Origin: Rikenellaceae bacterium
GTDB taxonomy: Bacteria > Bacteroidota > Bacteroidia > Bacteroidales > Rikenellaceae
Assembly: GCA_015059945.1 (NCBI GenBank)
Contig: SUZJ01000003.1
Coordinates: 179,005 to 243,004, forward strand
Direction of reading: 5' to 3'
DNA: 64,000 bases
Below the pieces are notes generated by a model. The model was not told where the DNA came from, did no database searches, and was given only the letters and a program-made list of their open reading frames with translations. Shown in pieces: positions 1 through 8,986 of the stretch. Position 1 is the stretch's first letter, and each line of letters begins with the position of its first letter. The position numbers and the translations under genes are program-made.

Positions 1-1932
1 GGCGAGCTGACCTTAAACATCACCGCCAACCGCGCTTGGAGCATTGCAGTTGCAGCCGACTGGTTTGCCGTAACCCCCAGCTCGCAGCCCAATGCCGACC
101 ACAAGTCGATTACCACCCAGGTTAAGTTCAACGCATTTGCCAACACCACCGGTGAAGCCCGTCAGGCCGAGATTTCTATCTCTATCGAGGGCTTTGGCGA
201 TGCCAAACTGACCGTAAGCCAGCTGGCCGAGGGCCAGGTAGCTACCGGCAAGGTTATCTACTACGACAACTTCGACAAGGGTACTGCTGTTGACAATAGT
301 GGATGGCCTGCATTGGATGACTTTGTAAACCCCACTGGCGAAGCTGCCGAGGGTGTTACTTACAGCATCGCAAATGTTCAGGCTCGTTCCAACTCACAAT
401 CGAACAATAGTCATTCGGGCTACAAAGATGAGGCATCGGGTGGTAACAATGCTTTCTTCCGCACCAGTGGTGTTTTAACCATCAACAACCTTAATCTTGC
501 AGGTCAAGATAGCAAAGACTACACCCTTTCTTTTGGTTGCTACCGCAGCGTTTTTGGCGATACTGACAATTCTTTCAAAGCTTCGGAGTTCCATGTTTAC
601 GTCAGTGGCGATGGCGAGAAATGGACTGAATTGGCGTACACTCGACCCGCAGACGAAGTTAGCTCGTATGGTACTTGGAATTTGGCCACAGCAACTTTCA
701 CACTAAAAGAGAAGCCCTCAACTCTTAGCATATGCTTCGTATCTGACTTGGTATCCTCACACCGCTTAGATGACGTAAAACTCAACATAGGTGGTGGCGG
801 CGCAGAGATTGACCTCTCGCAGGGCACCGCTATTGGTAGCGGCAACACTACCCCCAGCACCGGCGAGCCCACCAGCTTGAAAGAGGTTACCATTGCCGAG
901 TTCAACGCAGCGACCGTAGACAACACCACTTGGTACAAACTCACCGGCGAGATTATCAGCATCGCCAAAGAGGACTATGGCAACTTCACCATCAAAGATT
1001 CGACCGGCGAGGTTTACATCTATGGTATGACCAACGGTTGGGTAGGTAGCAACGACAAGTCGTTCTCGCAGATTGGTTTGAAGGTTGGCGACACCGTAAC
1101 TCTGGGTACCCTGCGTGGCGAGTTTAACGGCACTATCCAGGGTGGTGGCAACAAAGTTCCTGCCTACTACATCAGCCACACCGCAGGCAGCGGTGGCAAC
1201 GACACCCCCGTAACTCCTGGCGAGGTACAGGAAATCAGTGTTATCGACTTCTTGGCCAAGAGCCCCGCAAGCAATGTTTGGTACAAGCTGACCGGTAAGA
1301 TTTCCAACATCGCCAGCACCGCCTATGGTAACTTTGACCTGGTAGACGAGACCGGCACCGTATATGTTTACGGTCTGACCAAAACTCAGGTAGAGAAGAA
1401 CGACCAGTCGTTCAGCTCGTTGGGCCTGAAAGAGGGCGACATCGTAACCTTGATTGGTGTTCGCGCAGTATGCAACGACTCGCCTCAGGTGGGTAGCGCT
1501 TACTACGTTTCGCACGTCGAGGGCGAGGCTCCCGAGGTTGATGAGAATGTTGTCAAAATCTCGTTTGCCGATGTAGCCAACCGCACCAGCCTGAGCGAAA
1601 CCCAGCAGGTATGGCAGCAGAACGGCATCACCGTAACCAACGACAAGGGCGCTTCGACTACCGACGTGGCCGACTACTCGGGTCCTGCAAGGTTCTACAA
1701 GAACTCGAACCTGACCATCGAGGCAGAGAAAGAGATGACTCAGATTGTGGTTAATACCACTGGTGGTAACAAGTACTTCCTCAACCTGTCGGATGGCAAT
1801 GGCTACACCGTTAGCGGCTCGGGCACCTCAAAGGCCACCATTACCCTTGACACTCCCACCAAATCGTTCACCATCACTGGTCTTGCAAACCAAGTTCGTT
1901 GCACCACCATTGAGGTAACTTTGGCCGAGTAA
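1..1932 (+). CDS. BACON/OB-fold repeat surface protein (5' end outside window)
   Basis: The reading frame is open from the first base, so the start lies upstream of the window; 643 codons are visible. The first about 75 visible residues resemble a BACON domain (AWSIAVAADWFAVTPSS). A beta-sandwich-like region follows (YYDNFDKGT onward), then two related modules at about residues 294-399 and 407-509 that share WYKLTG, YGNF, VYIYG/VYVYG and GLK(V/E)GD(I/T)VTL signatures, resembling OB-fold nucleic-acid-binding domains of secreted Bacteroidetes proteins. A further module ends the protein at about 520-643. A closely related OB module occurs in the nuclease lipoprotein at 3293. No catalytic motif is visible. 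Probably exported and surface-exposed, possibly binding nucleic acids or polymers; that role is inferred from the neighbouring nucleases. A strong hairpin terminator follows. Confidence 0.8.
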   Translation, partial: GELTLNITANRAWSIAVAADWFAVTPSSQPNADHKSITTQVKFNAFANTTGEARQAEISISIEGFGDAKLTVSQLAEGQVATGKVIYYDNFDKGTAVDNSGWPALDDFVNPTGEAAEGVTYSIANVQARSNSQSNNSHSGYKDEASGGNNAFFRTSGVLTINNLNLAGQDSKDYTLSFGCYRSVFGDTDNSFKASEFHVYVSGDGEKWTELAYTRPADEVSSYGTWNLATATFTLKEKPSTLSICFVSDLVSSHRLDDVKLNIGGGGAEIDLSQGTAIGSGNTTPSTGEPTSLKEVTIAEFNAATVDNTTWYKLTGEIISIAKEDYGNFTIKDSTGEVYIYGMTNGWVGSNDKSFSQIGLKVGDTVTLGTLRGEFNGTIQGGGNKVPAYYISHTAGSGGNDTPVTPGEVQEISVIDFLAKSPASNVWYKLTGKISNIASTAYGNFDLVDETGTVYVYGLTKTQVEKNDQSFSSLGLKEGDIVTLIGVRAVCNDSPQVGSAYYVSHVEGEAPEVDENVVKISFADVANRTSLSETQQVWQQNGITVTNDKGASTTDVADYSGPARFYKNSNLTIEAEKEMTQIVVNTTGGNKYFLNLSDGNGYTVSGSGTSKATITLDTPTKSFTITGLANQVRCTTIEVTLAE

Positions 1933-1961
1933 TTTTGCTCTAAAAAGCAACAATCCGTATA

Positions 1962-1999
1962 GATAGGGCACCCATTTTGGGTGCCCTATCTCTTTTTTT
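1962..1999 (+). terminator. Rho-independent terminator after the BACON/OB gene
   Basis: A perfect 12-bp stem GATAGGGCACCC / GGGTGCCCTATC with a 5-nt loop is followed by a T-rich tract. It separates the first gene from the nuclease genes that start at 2086. Confidence 0.9.
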
Positions 2000-2033
2000 G
2001 CTCGCGCGCGTGCGATTTTCTAAGAAAAAGATG

Positions 2034-2041
2034 TAAATTTG
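2034..2041 (+). promoter_or_regulatory. Bacteroidetes -7 box (TAAATTTG) before nuclease lipoprotein gene
   Basis: TAAATTTG matches the TAnnTTTG -7 consensus of the Bacteroidetes primary sigma factor and lies 45 nt before the start codon at 2086, directly after the preceding terminator. The -33 region is weak. Confidence 0.55.
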
Positions 2042-2085
2042 AGCCCTAATAGGCCCCTACGAATAGGCCGACAAACGCAGAGCAG

Positions 2086-3261
2086 ATGAGTATGACTTAC
2101 AAAGCAATGAAATATCTGGCCACCATAGCAGTAATGCTTGTGGCTGTGAGTTGCCAGTTCCAGGGGTTTGAGAACCCCAACCACACCCCCAGTAGCGCAA
2201 CCTTCTCGGTAGGTGCCACTGTGAGCGGCAACACTGCCCAGCAGTTCCTCTCGCTCACCACCGAGGGCGACTGGTCGCTCACAATCGACTACCCCACCGA
2301 GGGCGAGAATTGGTGCACCCTCAGCCCCACAAGCGGCACGGGCAATACCAATGTGATGATGAGCTTTGGCAAAAACGAGGGCGATGGCGAGCGCTCGGCT
2401 GTCATTACGGTCAAGTTCGACGACACCACCCTGCACCTCGACTTTGTGCAGAGGTCTACCTTCAGCCTTGCCAACAACACCCAACTGAAAGGTTGGGCCG
2501 AGCTGCCCGAGTTTGCCGACGACCGCCAGCGCTACTACTTCACCAAGCATATGCTGCCCTCATCGGGCAACACCCAGCGTAGTTTCTCGGCCCTCTATGA
2601 TGCGCAGTACAAGATACCCATCTGGGTAGCCTACCCCCTCTGCAAGTCTTATATGGAGGGTAATACCCGTACCAACCAGTGGGGCCCCAAAGATCCCAAC
2701 ATCCCTGCCGACAAGCAGCCCGATATGGGGTTGTCGTACCAGGGCAACTACGACCGAGGCCATATGTTGCCCTCTGCCTCGCGCGACAACAACGGGGCCG
2801 ACAACAACCAGACCTACTACCCCTCGAACATAACCCCCCAGTTGGACCGCCTAAATCAGGCCAAGTGGGCAAACGCAGAGAATTTGGTACGCAGTTGGGC
2901 CGAGGGGTGCGACACGCTGTATGTGGTTACGGGCGCCGTGTTGCAGACCGCAGGTGGCAACGAGAGCATCAGCTACACCTACGCCAAGCGCAGCCCACAG
3001 ATGAAGGTGGCCATTCCAAACTACTACTACAAGGCGCTGTTGCAGTACAACGAGATTGACGGCCAGAAGGTCTACCAAGCCATAGGTATATGGATGGAGC
3101 ACAAGGCTGCCAGCGGAGCCGTCACCACAGCCGACCTGATTACAATCGACAAGTTGGAGGAGAAACTCGGCTATGACCTGTTTGCCAACATCGACCCCAC
3201 CATACAGAGCCAAATCGAGGCCAAGTACAACCTCATCTACTGGAACGGCATAGAGAACTAA
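2086..3261 (+). CDS. Secreted DNA/RNA non-specific endonuclease lipoprotein with BACON domain
   Basis: 391 aa. The N-terminus is a lipoprotein signal (LVAVSC with the lipobox Cys near residue 23). A BACON-like beta-sandwich at about residues 40-130 contains the typical WSLTIDY and WCTLSPTSG stretches. The C-terminal half (about 140-385) is a His-Me finger nuclease of the NUC/Endonuclease_NS family: D223-R224-G225-H226-M227 gives the catalytic DRGH motif and N248 in PSNITPQ is the expected metal-binding Asn. Enzymes of this family cut single- and double-stranded DNA and RNA. The likely location is the outer membrane, probably the cell surface. It is followed after 31 nt by a second nuclease lipoprotein, so the two are probably co-transcribed. 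I infer a role in digesting extracellular nucleic acid. Confidence 0.9.
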   Translation: MSMTYKAMKYLATIAVMLVAVSCQFQGFENPNHTPSSATFSVGATVSGNTAQQFLSLTTEGDWSLTIDYPTEGENWCTLSPTSGTGNTNVMMSFGKNEGDGERSAVITVKFDDTTLHLDFVQRSTFSLANNTQLKGWAELPEFADDRQRYYFTKHMLPSSGNTQRSFSALYDAQYKIPIWVAYPLCKSYMEGNTRTNQWGPKDPNIPADKQPDMGLSYQGNYDRGHMLPSASRDNNGADNNQTYYPSNITPQLDRLNQAKWANAENLVRSWAEGCDTLYVVTGAVLQTAGGNESISYTYAKRSPQMKVAIPNYYYKALLQYNEIDGQKVYQAIGIWMEHKAASGAVTTADLITIDKLEEKLGYDLFANIDPTIQSQIEAKYNLIYWNGIEN

Positions 3262-3292
3262 ACCACACGCACCAACACAGACCAAAACATAA

Positions 3293-4879
3293 ATGATGAA
3301 GTTTATGAAGAACATAATCGTTAGGGTTGCAGCCATTGTAGCATTGGTTGCAGCAACAGTGGCGGGTTGCACCCCACTTCCCACCCCCGAGGGCGAGGAC
3401 CAGTTGACGGTAGATATTACCACTCTCACCCTCGACCAAAAAGAGGGTATAGCCTCGTTCAACCTAATAGCCAACGTAGCCTGGACAATCAGCTGTTCGG
3501 CCGATTGGCTCACCATTCTGCCCACCAGCGGCAGTGGCTCGAGCAAGGTGTTGTGTGGCTACCAGGAGAACACCTCGGCCAATGGTCGCAACACCAAGAT
3601 TGAGATTGCACCCGTCGAGGCGGGTTTAGTCCCTTCGCACACCATATTGGTACTCCAAGACGGCACCAGTGGCGGCAGCGACACTCCCGACACTCCAGAT
3701 ACTCCAGATACTCCAGATACACCAGACACACCTGATGTTCCGGATGCTCCCGAGGGCGTGATTGAGGCTACCGTTGCCGAGTTCTTAAATGCCGAGGTAA
3801 ACACCACCCAGTGGTATCAGCTCACAGGTACAATCACCAATCTGACCAACACCACCTATGGCAACTTCGATCTGCAAGACGAGAGTGGTTGGGTACTTAT
3901 CTACGGACTTTGCGCCAACAAGGTCGACAAGAACGACAAGTCGTTCAGCTCGCTGGGACTCAAAGAGGGCGACATCGTTACGCTCCACACCCTGCGTAGC
4001 GAGCACAATGGCCAGCCCCAGGGTGGCGGCAGTGCCAATGCTCCTGCCTACTACATCTGCCACACCCCTGGCGAGAGTGGCGGCAATGAAGGAGGTGGCA
4101 ATCAGGACAACCCCAATGGTAGCGCCTACACCTACCGCACCGGTTGGGCCGAGCTGCCCGATGAGGACCCCAACAACAGCGACTACTACTACGCCCACCA
4201 CATAATTCCCGACGTAAGTGGCCAGGTGCGCAACTTCTCGGTATGCTACTCCGAGAGCCTGGGTTGCCCCGTATGGGTGGCCTCGCCTATGCACAGCTAC
4301 TACACCCAGAAGAACACCAGCCGTAGCGATGCCTACGCACCCGATCCCGATATTCCATCCAGCATTCAGGTACACAAACGCGAAGGCTACACTCGTGGCC
4401 ATATGCTCGGCAGTGCCGACCGTCTGGTGAGCGTGGGTGCCAACCACCAGGCCTTCTACTACTCTAACATCGCCCCACAGCTTTCGAGCGGCTTCAATAC
4501 GGGCGGTGGCGTGTGGAACAACCTGGAGAGTTTCTGCGACCAGCAACTCTGCGCCGACACCCTCTATATGGTCAATGGCTGCTACTGGGCCAACCACAAC
4601 AAGGTATCGAGTGGCACCGTCATACCAACCCACTACTACAAGGTGTTGCTCCGCACCAAGAAGGGCAACAGCAAAAAATGGGTAGTGAACTGCTCGGCCG
4701 ACGAGCTCAAGTGCGTGGTATTTATGGTCGAGCACAACTCGAGCCAGCACGGACAGAAACCCACAAGAGATATGATGATGAGCGTAGCCGAGTTGGAGGA
4801 GCTCACGGGCCACAAGTTTTTTACCAACGTGCCCAACGCCCCCAAAGATACCTTCAACCCAAGCGACTGGGGATTGTAG
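3293..4879 (+). CDS. Second nuclease lipoprotein: BACON + OB-like module + NUC domain
   Basis: 528 aa. Lipoprotein signal with VAGC lipobox, then a BACON-like domain (about 35-120), a Thr-Pro-Asp linker made of repeated PDT tripeptides (about 132-148), an OB-like module (about 152-255) nearly identical in pattern to those of the protein at 1-1932, a Gly/Asn-rich linker, and a C-terminal NUC endonuclease domain. The DRGH motif reads TRGHM, with T367 replacing the usual Asp but catalytic R368 and H370 retained; N392 in YSNIAPQ is the expected metal ligand. Activity is therefore still plausible. The linker DNA is a small tandem repeat (3690-3735) that could vary in length. Starts 31 nt after the preceding nuclease gene and is presumably in the same transcript. 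Confidence 0.88.
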   Translation: MMKFMKNIIVRVAAIVALVAATVAGCTPLPTPEGEDQLTVDITTLTLDQKEGIASFNLIANVAWTISCSADWLTILPTSGSGSSKVLCGYQENTSANGRNTKIEIAPVEAGLVPSHTILVLQDGTSGGSDTPDTPDTPDTPDTPDTPDVPDAPEGVIEATVAEFLNAEVNTTQWYQLTGTITNLTNTTYGNFDLQDESGWVLIYGLCANKVDKNDKSFSSLGLKEGDIVTLHTLRSEHNGQPQGGGSANAPAYYICHTPGESGGNEGGGNQDNPNGSAYTYRTGWAELPDEDPNNSDYYYAHHIIPDVSGQVRNFSVCYSESLGCPVWVASPMHSYYTQKNTSRSDAYAPDPDIPSSIQVHKREGYTRGHMLGSADRLVSVGANHQAFYYSNIAPQLSSGFNTGGGVWNNLESFCDQQLCADTLYMVNGCYWANHNKVSSGTVIPTHYYKVLLRTKKGNSKKWVVNCSADELKCVVFMVEHNSSQHGQKPTRDMMMSVAELEELTGHKFFTNVPNAPKDTFNPSDWGL

Positions 4880-4888
4880 GAGGAGTCA

Positions 4889-4928
4889 ATTGAAAATTGA
4901 AAATTGAAAATTGAAAATTGAAAATTGA
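4889..4928 (+). repeat. Heptanucleotide array (ATTGAAA)n
   Basis: Five perfect tandem ATTGAAA units plus a partial sixth fill the entire gap between the nuclease stop (4879) and the next start codon (4930), so they form the ribosome-binding region of the next gene. Related 7-nt arrays occur at at least nine other intergenic sites in the window. Confidence 0.9.
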
Positions 4929-4929
4929 T

Positions 4930-5979
4930 ATGAAACGTAACATTTTTGTAGTTAGTATGGTGGTGGCGATGTTGCTCTCGTTGGGCAGCGCAGCCGCACA
5001 GAGCAAGCGTTACACCGTCTTGTTCTACAATGTCGAAAACCTCTTCGACACCATCCAAGACCCCACCATTTATGACACCGAGTTCATACCCAGCGGCAAC
5101 AAAGAGTGGAACTCGACCAAGTATTACAAGAAACTCGACAACCTCGAAAAGGTGTTCTACTCGATTGCCGAGCAAAACCGCGCCTACCCCACCATTATTG
5201 GTGTGAGCGAGGTCGAAAACCGCAACGTGCTCGAGGACATCGCCTCGATGCCAAAGTTGCAGAGGGCAAACTACCAGATTTGCCACTACGACGGCCCCGA
5301 TGCTCGTGGTGTTGATGTGGCCTTCTTCTACCGCCCCGACCAGTTTGAGTACGAGGGCAGCGAGTCGATTAAGGCCAACATACCTGGTGCAAGGGAGAAC
5401 TTCCACACCCGCGACCTGCTGACTATGTGGGGCAAGATTGATGGCGAGCCCTTCTTCTTTGTGGTGAGCCACTGGCCCAGCCGCAGGGGTGGTCAGAGCT
5501 CATCGGCCTACCTGCGCGAGGGACTGGCTTCACAGATTAAGAGCATCTGCGACTCGGTACGCAACGAGAACCCCTCGACCAAGGTGGTTGTGATGGGCGA
5601 CTTCAACGACGACCCGGGCGACAAGAGCGTATCGGAGTGCTTGGGTGCCAAGTTGAAGAAGAACAAGCTGGACAAAAACGATATGTGGAACCCCTACTGG
5701 CAGATGCACCGCGACGGCTACGGCACACTGGTCTACAACGACCTGTGGAACCTGTTCGACAATATCGTAGTGAGCGAGAACGTGGCCAACGCCCCCAAAG
5801 GTACCCTCGAGATTTGGAAACCCAAACAGAACAGCTACTACGGCAATGTATTCAAGGCCGAATTCCTATTCCAGAAGGAGGGCCAGTACAAGGGCTACCC
5901 CCTGCGCACCTATGTTGGCAACAACTTCCAGGGCGGATTCAGCGACCACTTGCCCGTCTACATCTACCTGGTAAAGTAG
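4930..5979 (+). CDS. Secreted endonuclease/exonuclease/phosphatase (EEP) family protein
   Basis: 349 aa from ATG 4930; an in-frame TTG at 4918 lies inside the heptamer array and is rejected as a start. A classical signal peptide (cleavage after SAAAQ) is followed by an EEP fold: FYNVENLFD (metal-binding Asn/Glu strand), GVSEVENR (catalytic Glu), SHWPSRRGG, MGDFNDDPGD (Asp/Asn pair) and the C-terminal SDHLPVY with the catalytic His. All active-site signatures are present, so a phosphodiesterase or nuclease activity is likely, in the periplasm or outside the cell. Position after two surface nucleases and before a TonB receptor fits stepwise degradation of nucleic acids, although EEP proteins can also act on other phosphoesters. 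Confidence 0.88.
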   Translation: MKRNIFVVSMVVAMLLSLGSAAAQSKRYTVLFYNVENLFDTIQDPTIYDTEFIPSGNKEWNSTKYYKKLDNLEKVFYSIAEQNRAYPTIIGVSEVENRNVLEDIASMPKLQRANYQICHYDGPDARGVDVAFFYRPDQFEYEGSESIKANIPGARENFHTRDLLTMWGKIDGEPFFFVVSHWPSRRGGQSSSAYLREGLASQIKSICDSVRNENPSTKVVVMGDFNDDPGDKSVSECLGAKLKKNKLDKNDMWNPYWQMHRDGYGTLVYNDLWNLFDNIVVSENVANAPKGTLEIWKPKQNSYYGNVFKAEFLFQKEGQYKGYPLRTYVGNNFQGGFSDHLPVYIYLVK

Positions 5980-6037
5980 CCCCAAGCAGAGAATTAACTA
6001 AAAACACACGATAAGAAGAAACACACACAAGAACAGT

Positions 6038-8956
6038 ATGATTAAGAGAGCATTTATCACTCTGTTGGTTGCCGTAGCTACGCTTGTGAGCGCCTCGGCA
6101 CAGATGCAGGTCGGCACCATTACCGGTAAGGTGGTGGCTCGCCAAGACCGCCAGCCAATCGAGATGGCAAGCGTAACCCTCGACGGGCAGACCGTACAGA
6201 CCGATGCCCAGGGCCGCTTTACCTTCGAGGGCATCCCCTATGGCACAGTTACCATTTTTGTCGAGGCCATTGGCTACTCGTCGTCGAATGTGAACGTAAA
6301 AGTTGACCGCCCCGAGAAGGATATCAACTACATTTCGCTGGCAGTGAGCGACTTTATGACTGGTAGCGACCTGCTCGACGACGGCTCGTTCGTGGAGTTC
6401 GACAGCGATTCGTTCAGCGACTCGCAGTCTACCCCCGTATCGCTCAGCTCGTCGAAAGATGTATTCAGCAACATCGCAGGCTACAAGTTCAGCCCCCTGA
6501 GGTTCCGCACCCGTGGTTATGACCAGAACACCGAGATTATCTATCTGAACGGTGTAGAGATGACCGACGCCAACAGTGGCAACGGCACCTGGTCGTTGTG
6601 GAGCGGTCTTAACGAGGCTACCCGCAACCAAGAGGCCACCTATGCCACCTCGGTAGGTACCAGCGGTGTGGGCGGTATCAATGGTACCACCAACATCTTG
6701 GCTCGCGCCTCGCAGATGCGTCAGGGCTACCGCGCAAGTGTGGTAACATCGAGCGGCTCGTATCGCTACCGACTGATGACCACCTACACCAGCGGTATGC
6801 AAGACAACGGCTGGGCCTATGCAGCCAGCTTGTCGGCCCGCTTGGGTGGCAACGACTTTGTAGAGGGCGTAACCTACAACGCTTGGGCCTACTTCCTCAG
6901 TGCCGAGAAGAGGTTTAACGACCGCCACCAGCTCTCGTTCACCTTCTTTGGCGTACCCACCGAGAGGGGTGCCCAGATGGCCGCAACCGACGAGGCCTAT
7001 CAGCTTGTGGGCAGTTGGTACTACAACCCCAACGTGGGTATGCAGAACGGCAAGCTGCGCAACGCTCGTATGCGCGAGTACCACGAGCCCGTAGCTATGG
7101 TAAACTGGTTCTACACCCCCGATGACAATACCCGCATCACCGCCGCAGCCCTCTACCGCTTTGGTCAGAACGGCTACTCGGCCCTCGACTGGAACAGCGC
7201 AGCCGACCCCAAGGCCGACTACTACCGCAACCTGCCCAGCTACTGGGTGCAGAAGGGCGATATGGACCACGCACGAGAGATGCTCGATGCTTGGACCAAC
7301 AACCGAGAGAAGATGATGTATATCGACTTCGACAAACTCTACAACATCAACTACCTGAGCAACCCCGCCAATGGCGACGCTCCAACGCTCAACCACTCGG
7401 GTAGCGGCTTAGAGGAGAGTGTACAGGGCCTAAACCGCTCGCGCTATATCATCTCCGAGCGCCACACCGACCAGAGGGACTTCCGTCTGAAATTGCAGAT
7501 TGACCGCACCCTGTCGGCTCGCCAGAGCGTAGCAGGTGGTCTTGATTTGCGTCGCAACCGCACCGAGTACTACACCTCTATCAAAGACCTGCTGGGTGGC
7601 GACTACTGGGTGAATGTAGACAACTTCGCCGAGCGCGATGTTCACGGCACCGGTAACCGCAAGATTACCCTCAACGATATGCGCCACTCGACCAACTACA
7701 TCGTGGGCGAGGGCGACAAGTATGGCTACGACTACTATGCCCACTCGATGTTGGGCAAACTGTGGGGTGCCTACAACCTGCGCTTGGGCCACTACAAGTT
7801 GGCTCTGGCAGGTGAGGTTTCGTACACCCAGTTCTGGCGCGAGGGCCTCTATCGCAAGGGCCTCTTCCCCGACAACTCGTTTGGCGACAGCGAGCACCAG
7901 AACTTCTTTGGCTACATTGGTAAGGCCAACTTTATCTATGAGCCCAGCGGCTCGACCAATGTGCAGCTCTCGTTGGTGGCACAGCAGAACGCCCCCTACT
8001 TCCAGGATGCGTTTGTATCGGCCCGTACCCGCAATACCGTAGCTCCAAACCTGACTACCGAGAAGATTTTGAGCGGCGACATTGCCTACACCTACAAGGC
8101 CCCCTGGATTAGCCTGCGCGCTTCGGCCTACCTGACCACCATCAAGGATCAATCGAAGCTGATTAGCTACTACGACGATGTTTGGTCGGCCTTCTCAAAT
8201 ATGTCGCTCAGCGGTATCGACTCGCGCTACGCAGGTGTTGAGTTGGGTGTGAGGGTGCCCATCATTGCCGACCTGAGCCTGTCGGGTGCAGCAAGCATTG
8301 GCGACTACGTCTATACCTCTAACCCCATCTTTACCCAGACCCGCGACAACACTGCCGACATCCTCATCGAGAATGCTAAGGTTTACTGGAAGGGTATGAA
8401 GGTAGAGAGCACTCCCCAGGTGGCAGTTAGCTTGGGACTGAACTACAAGACCTCGAACAACATCTACCTGAGCCTCGATGCCGAGTACTTCGACAAGATG
8501 TATCTGAGTATGAACCCCCTCTACCGTACTCTGGCTGCTATGGGTGGCAGGGTTGATACCAACGTAGATATGAGCGGCTTTGACGGCACTATCGACGAGC
8601 TGCTGACCTACCAGAGCACATATATCGACGAGAATGGTCAGCTCCAAAGCGCTCCCTTTGTGCTGGCAGGCTACCAGAACGCCATCACCACTCTGACTGC
8701 ACAGGAGAGGTTCAAACCCGCCGTTATACTCAACGCCAGCATTGGCAAGACTTGGTATATCGGTGGCCAGCAGTTGGGCTTCAGCCTCGAAATCAAGAAC
8801 CTGACCAACAACCGTTGCCGCACAGGTGGTTTTGAGCAGATGCGACTCTTCTCTAACGACGAGTACACCACAGGTACCCAGTACACCCGCTTTGCGTCGA
8901 AGTACTACTACCTCTATGGCACCAACTACTACCTCAACATCTACTACCGCTTCTAA
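6038..8956 (+). CDS. TonB-dependent outer-membrane receptor with N-terminal carboxypeptidase-regulatory-like domain
   Basis: 972 aa with signal peptide ending near SASA-Q. Residues about 25-110 form a CarboxypepD_reg-like extension (GKVVARQDRQPIEMASVTL), followed by a plug domain (FRTRGYDQNTEIIYLNGVEM) and a 22-strand-type barrel rich in aromatic alternation, ending in Tyr-Arg-Phe as expected for BAM recognition. It imports an unknown substrate using TonB energy. It differs from classical SusC in lacking a SusD partner; instead a DUF5689 lipoprotein follows after 30 nt. Genomic position next to three predicted nucleases suggests nucleic-acid breakdown products as substrate, but this is inference only. 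Confidence 0.88.
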   Translation: MIKRAFITLLVAVATLVSASAQMQVGTITGKVVARQDRQPIEMASVTLDGQTVQTDAQGRFTFEGIPYGTVTIFVEAIGYSSSNVNVKVDRPEKDINYISLAVSDFMTGSDLLDDGSFVEFDSDSFSDSQSTPVSLSSSKDVFSNIAGYKFSPLRFRTRGYDQNTEIIYLNGVEMTDANSGNGTWSLWSGLNEATRNQEATYATSVGTSGVGGINGTTNILARASQMRQGYRASVVTSSGSYRYRLMTTYTSGMQDNGWAYAASLSARLGGNDFVEGVTYNAWAYFLSAEKRFNDRHQLSFTFFGVPTERGAQMAATDEAYQLVGSWYYNPNVGMQNGKLRNARMREYHEPVAMVNWFYTPDDNTRITAAALYRFGQNGYSALDWNSAADPKADYYRNLPSYWVQKGDMDHAREMLDAWTNNREKMMYIDFDKLYNINYLSNPANGDAPTLNHSGSGLEESVQGLNRSRYIISERHTDQRDFRLKLQIDRTLSARQSVAGGLDLRRNRTEYYTSIKDLLGGDYWVNVDNFAERDVHGTGNRKITLNDMRHSTNYIVGEGDKYGYDYYAHSMLGKLWGAYNLRLGHYKLALAGEVSYTQFWREGLYRKGLFPDNSFGDSEHQNFFGYIGKANFIYEPSGSTNVQLSLVAQQNAPYFQDAFVSARTRNTVAPNLTTEKILSGDIAYTYKAPWISLRASAYLTTIKDQSKLISYYDDVWSAFSNMSLSGIDSRYAGVELGVRVPIIADLSLSGAASIGDYVYTSNPIFTQTRDNTADILIENAKVYWKGMKVESTPQVAVSLGLNYKTSNNIYLSLDAEYFDKMYLSMNPLYRTLAAMGGRVDTNVDMSGFDGTIDELLTYQSTYIDENGQLQSAPFVLAGYQNAITTLTAQERFKPAVILNASIGKTWYIGGQQLGFSLEIKNLTNNRCRTGGFEQMRLFSNDEYTTGTQYTRFASKYYYLYGTNYYLNIYYRF

Positions 8957-8986
8957 TCCCCCCGTAAAAAAGCAGATTGAACAGAT

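Noticed and set aside
4889..4928. Possible CRISPR repeats
   Set aside because: The units are 7 nt with no spacers, and no cas gene is in the window.
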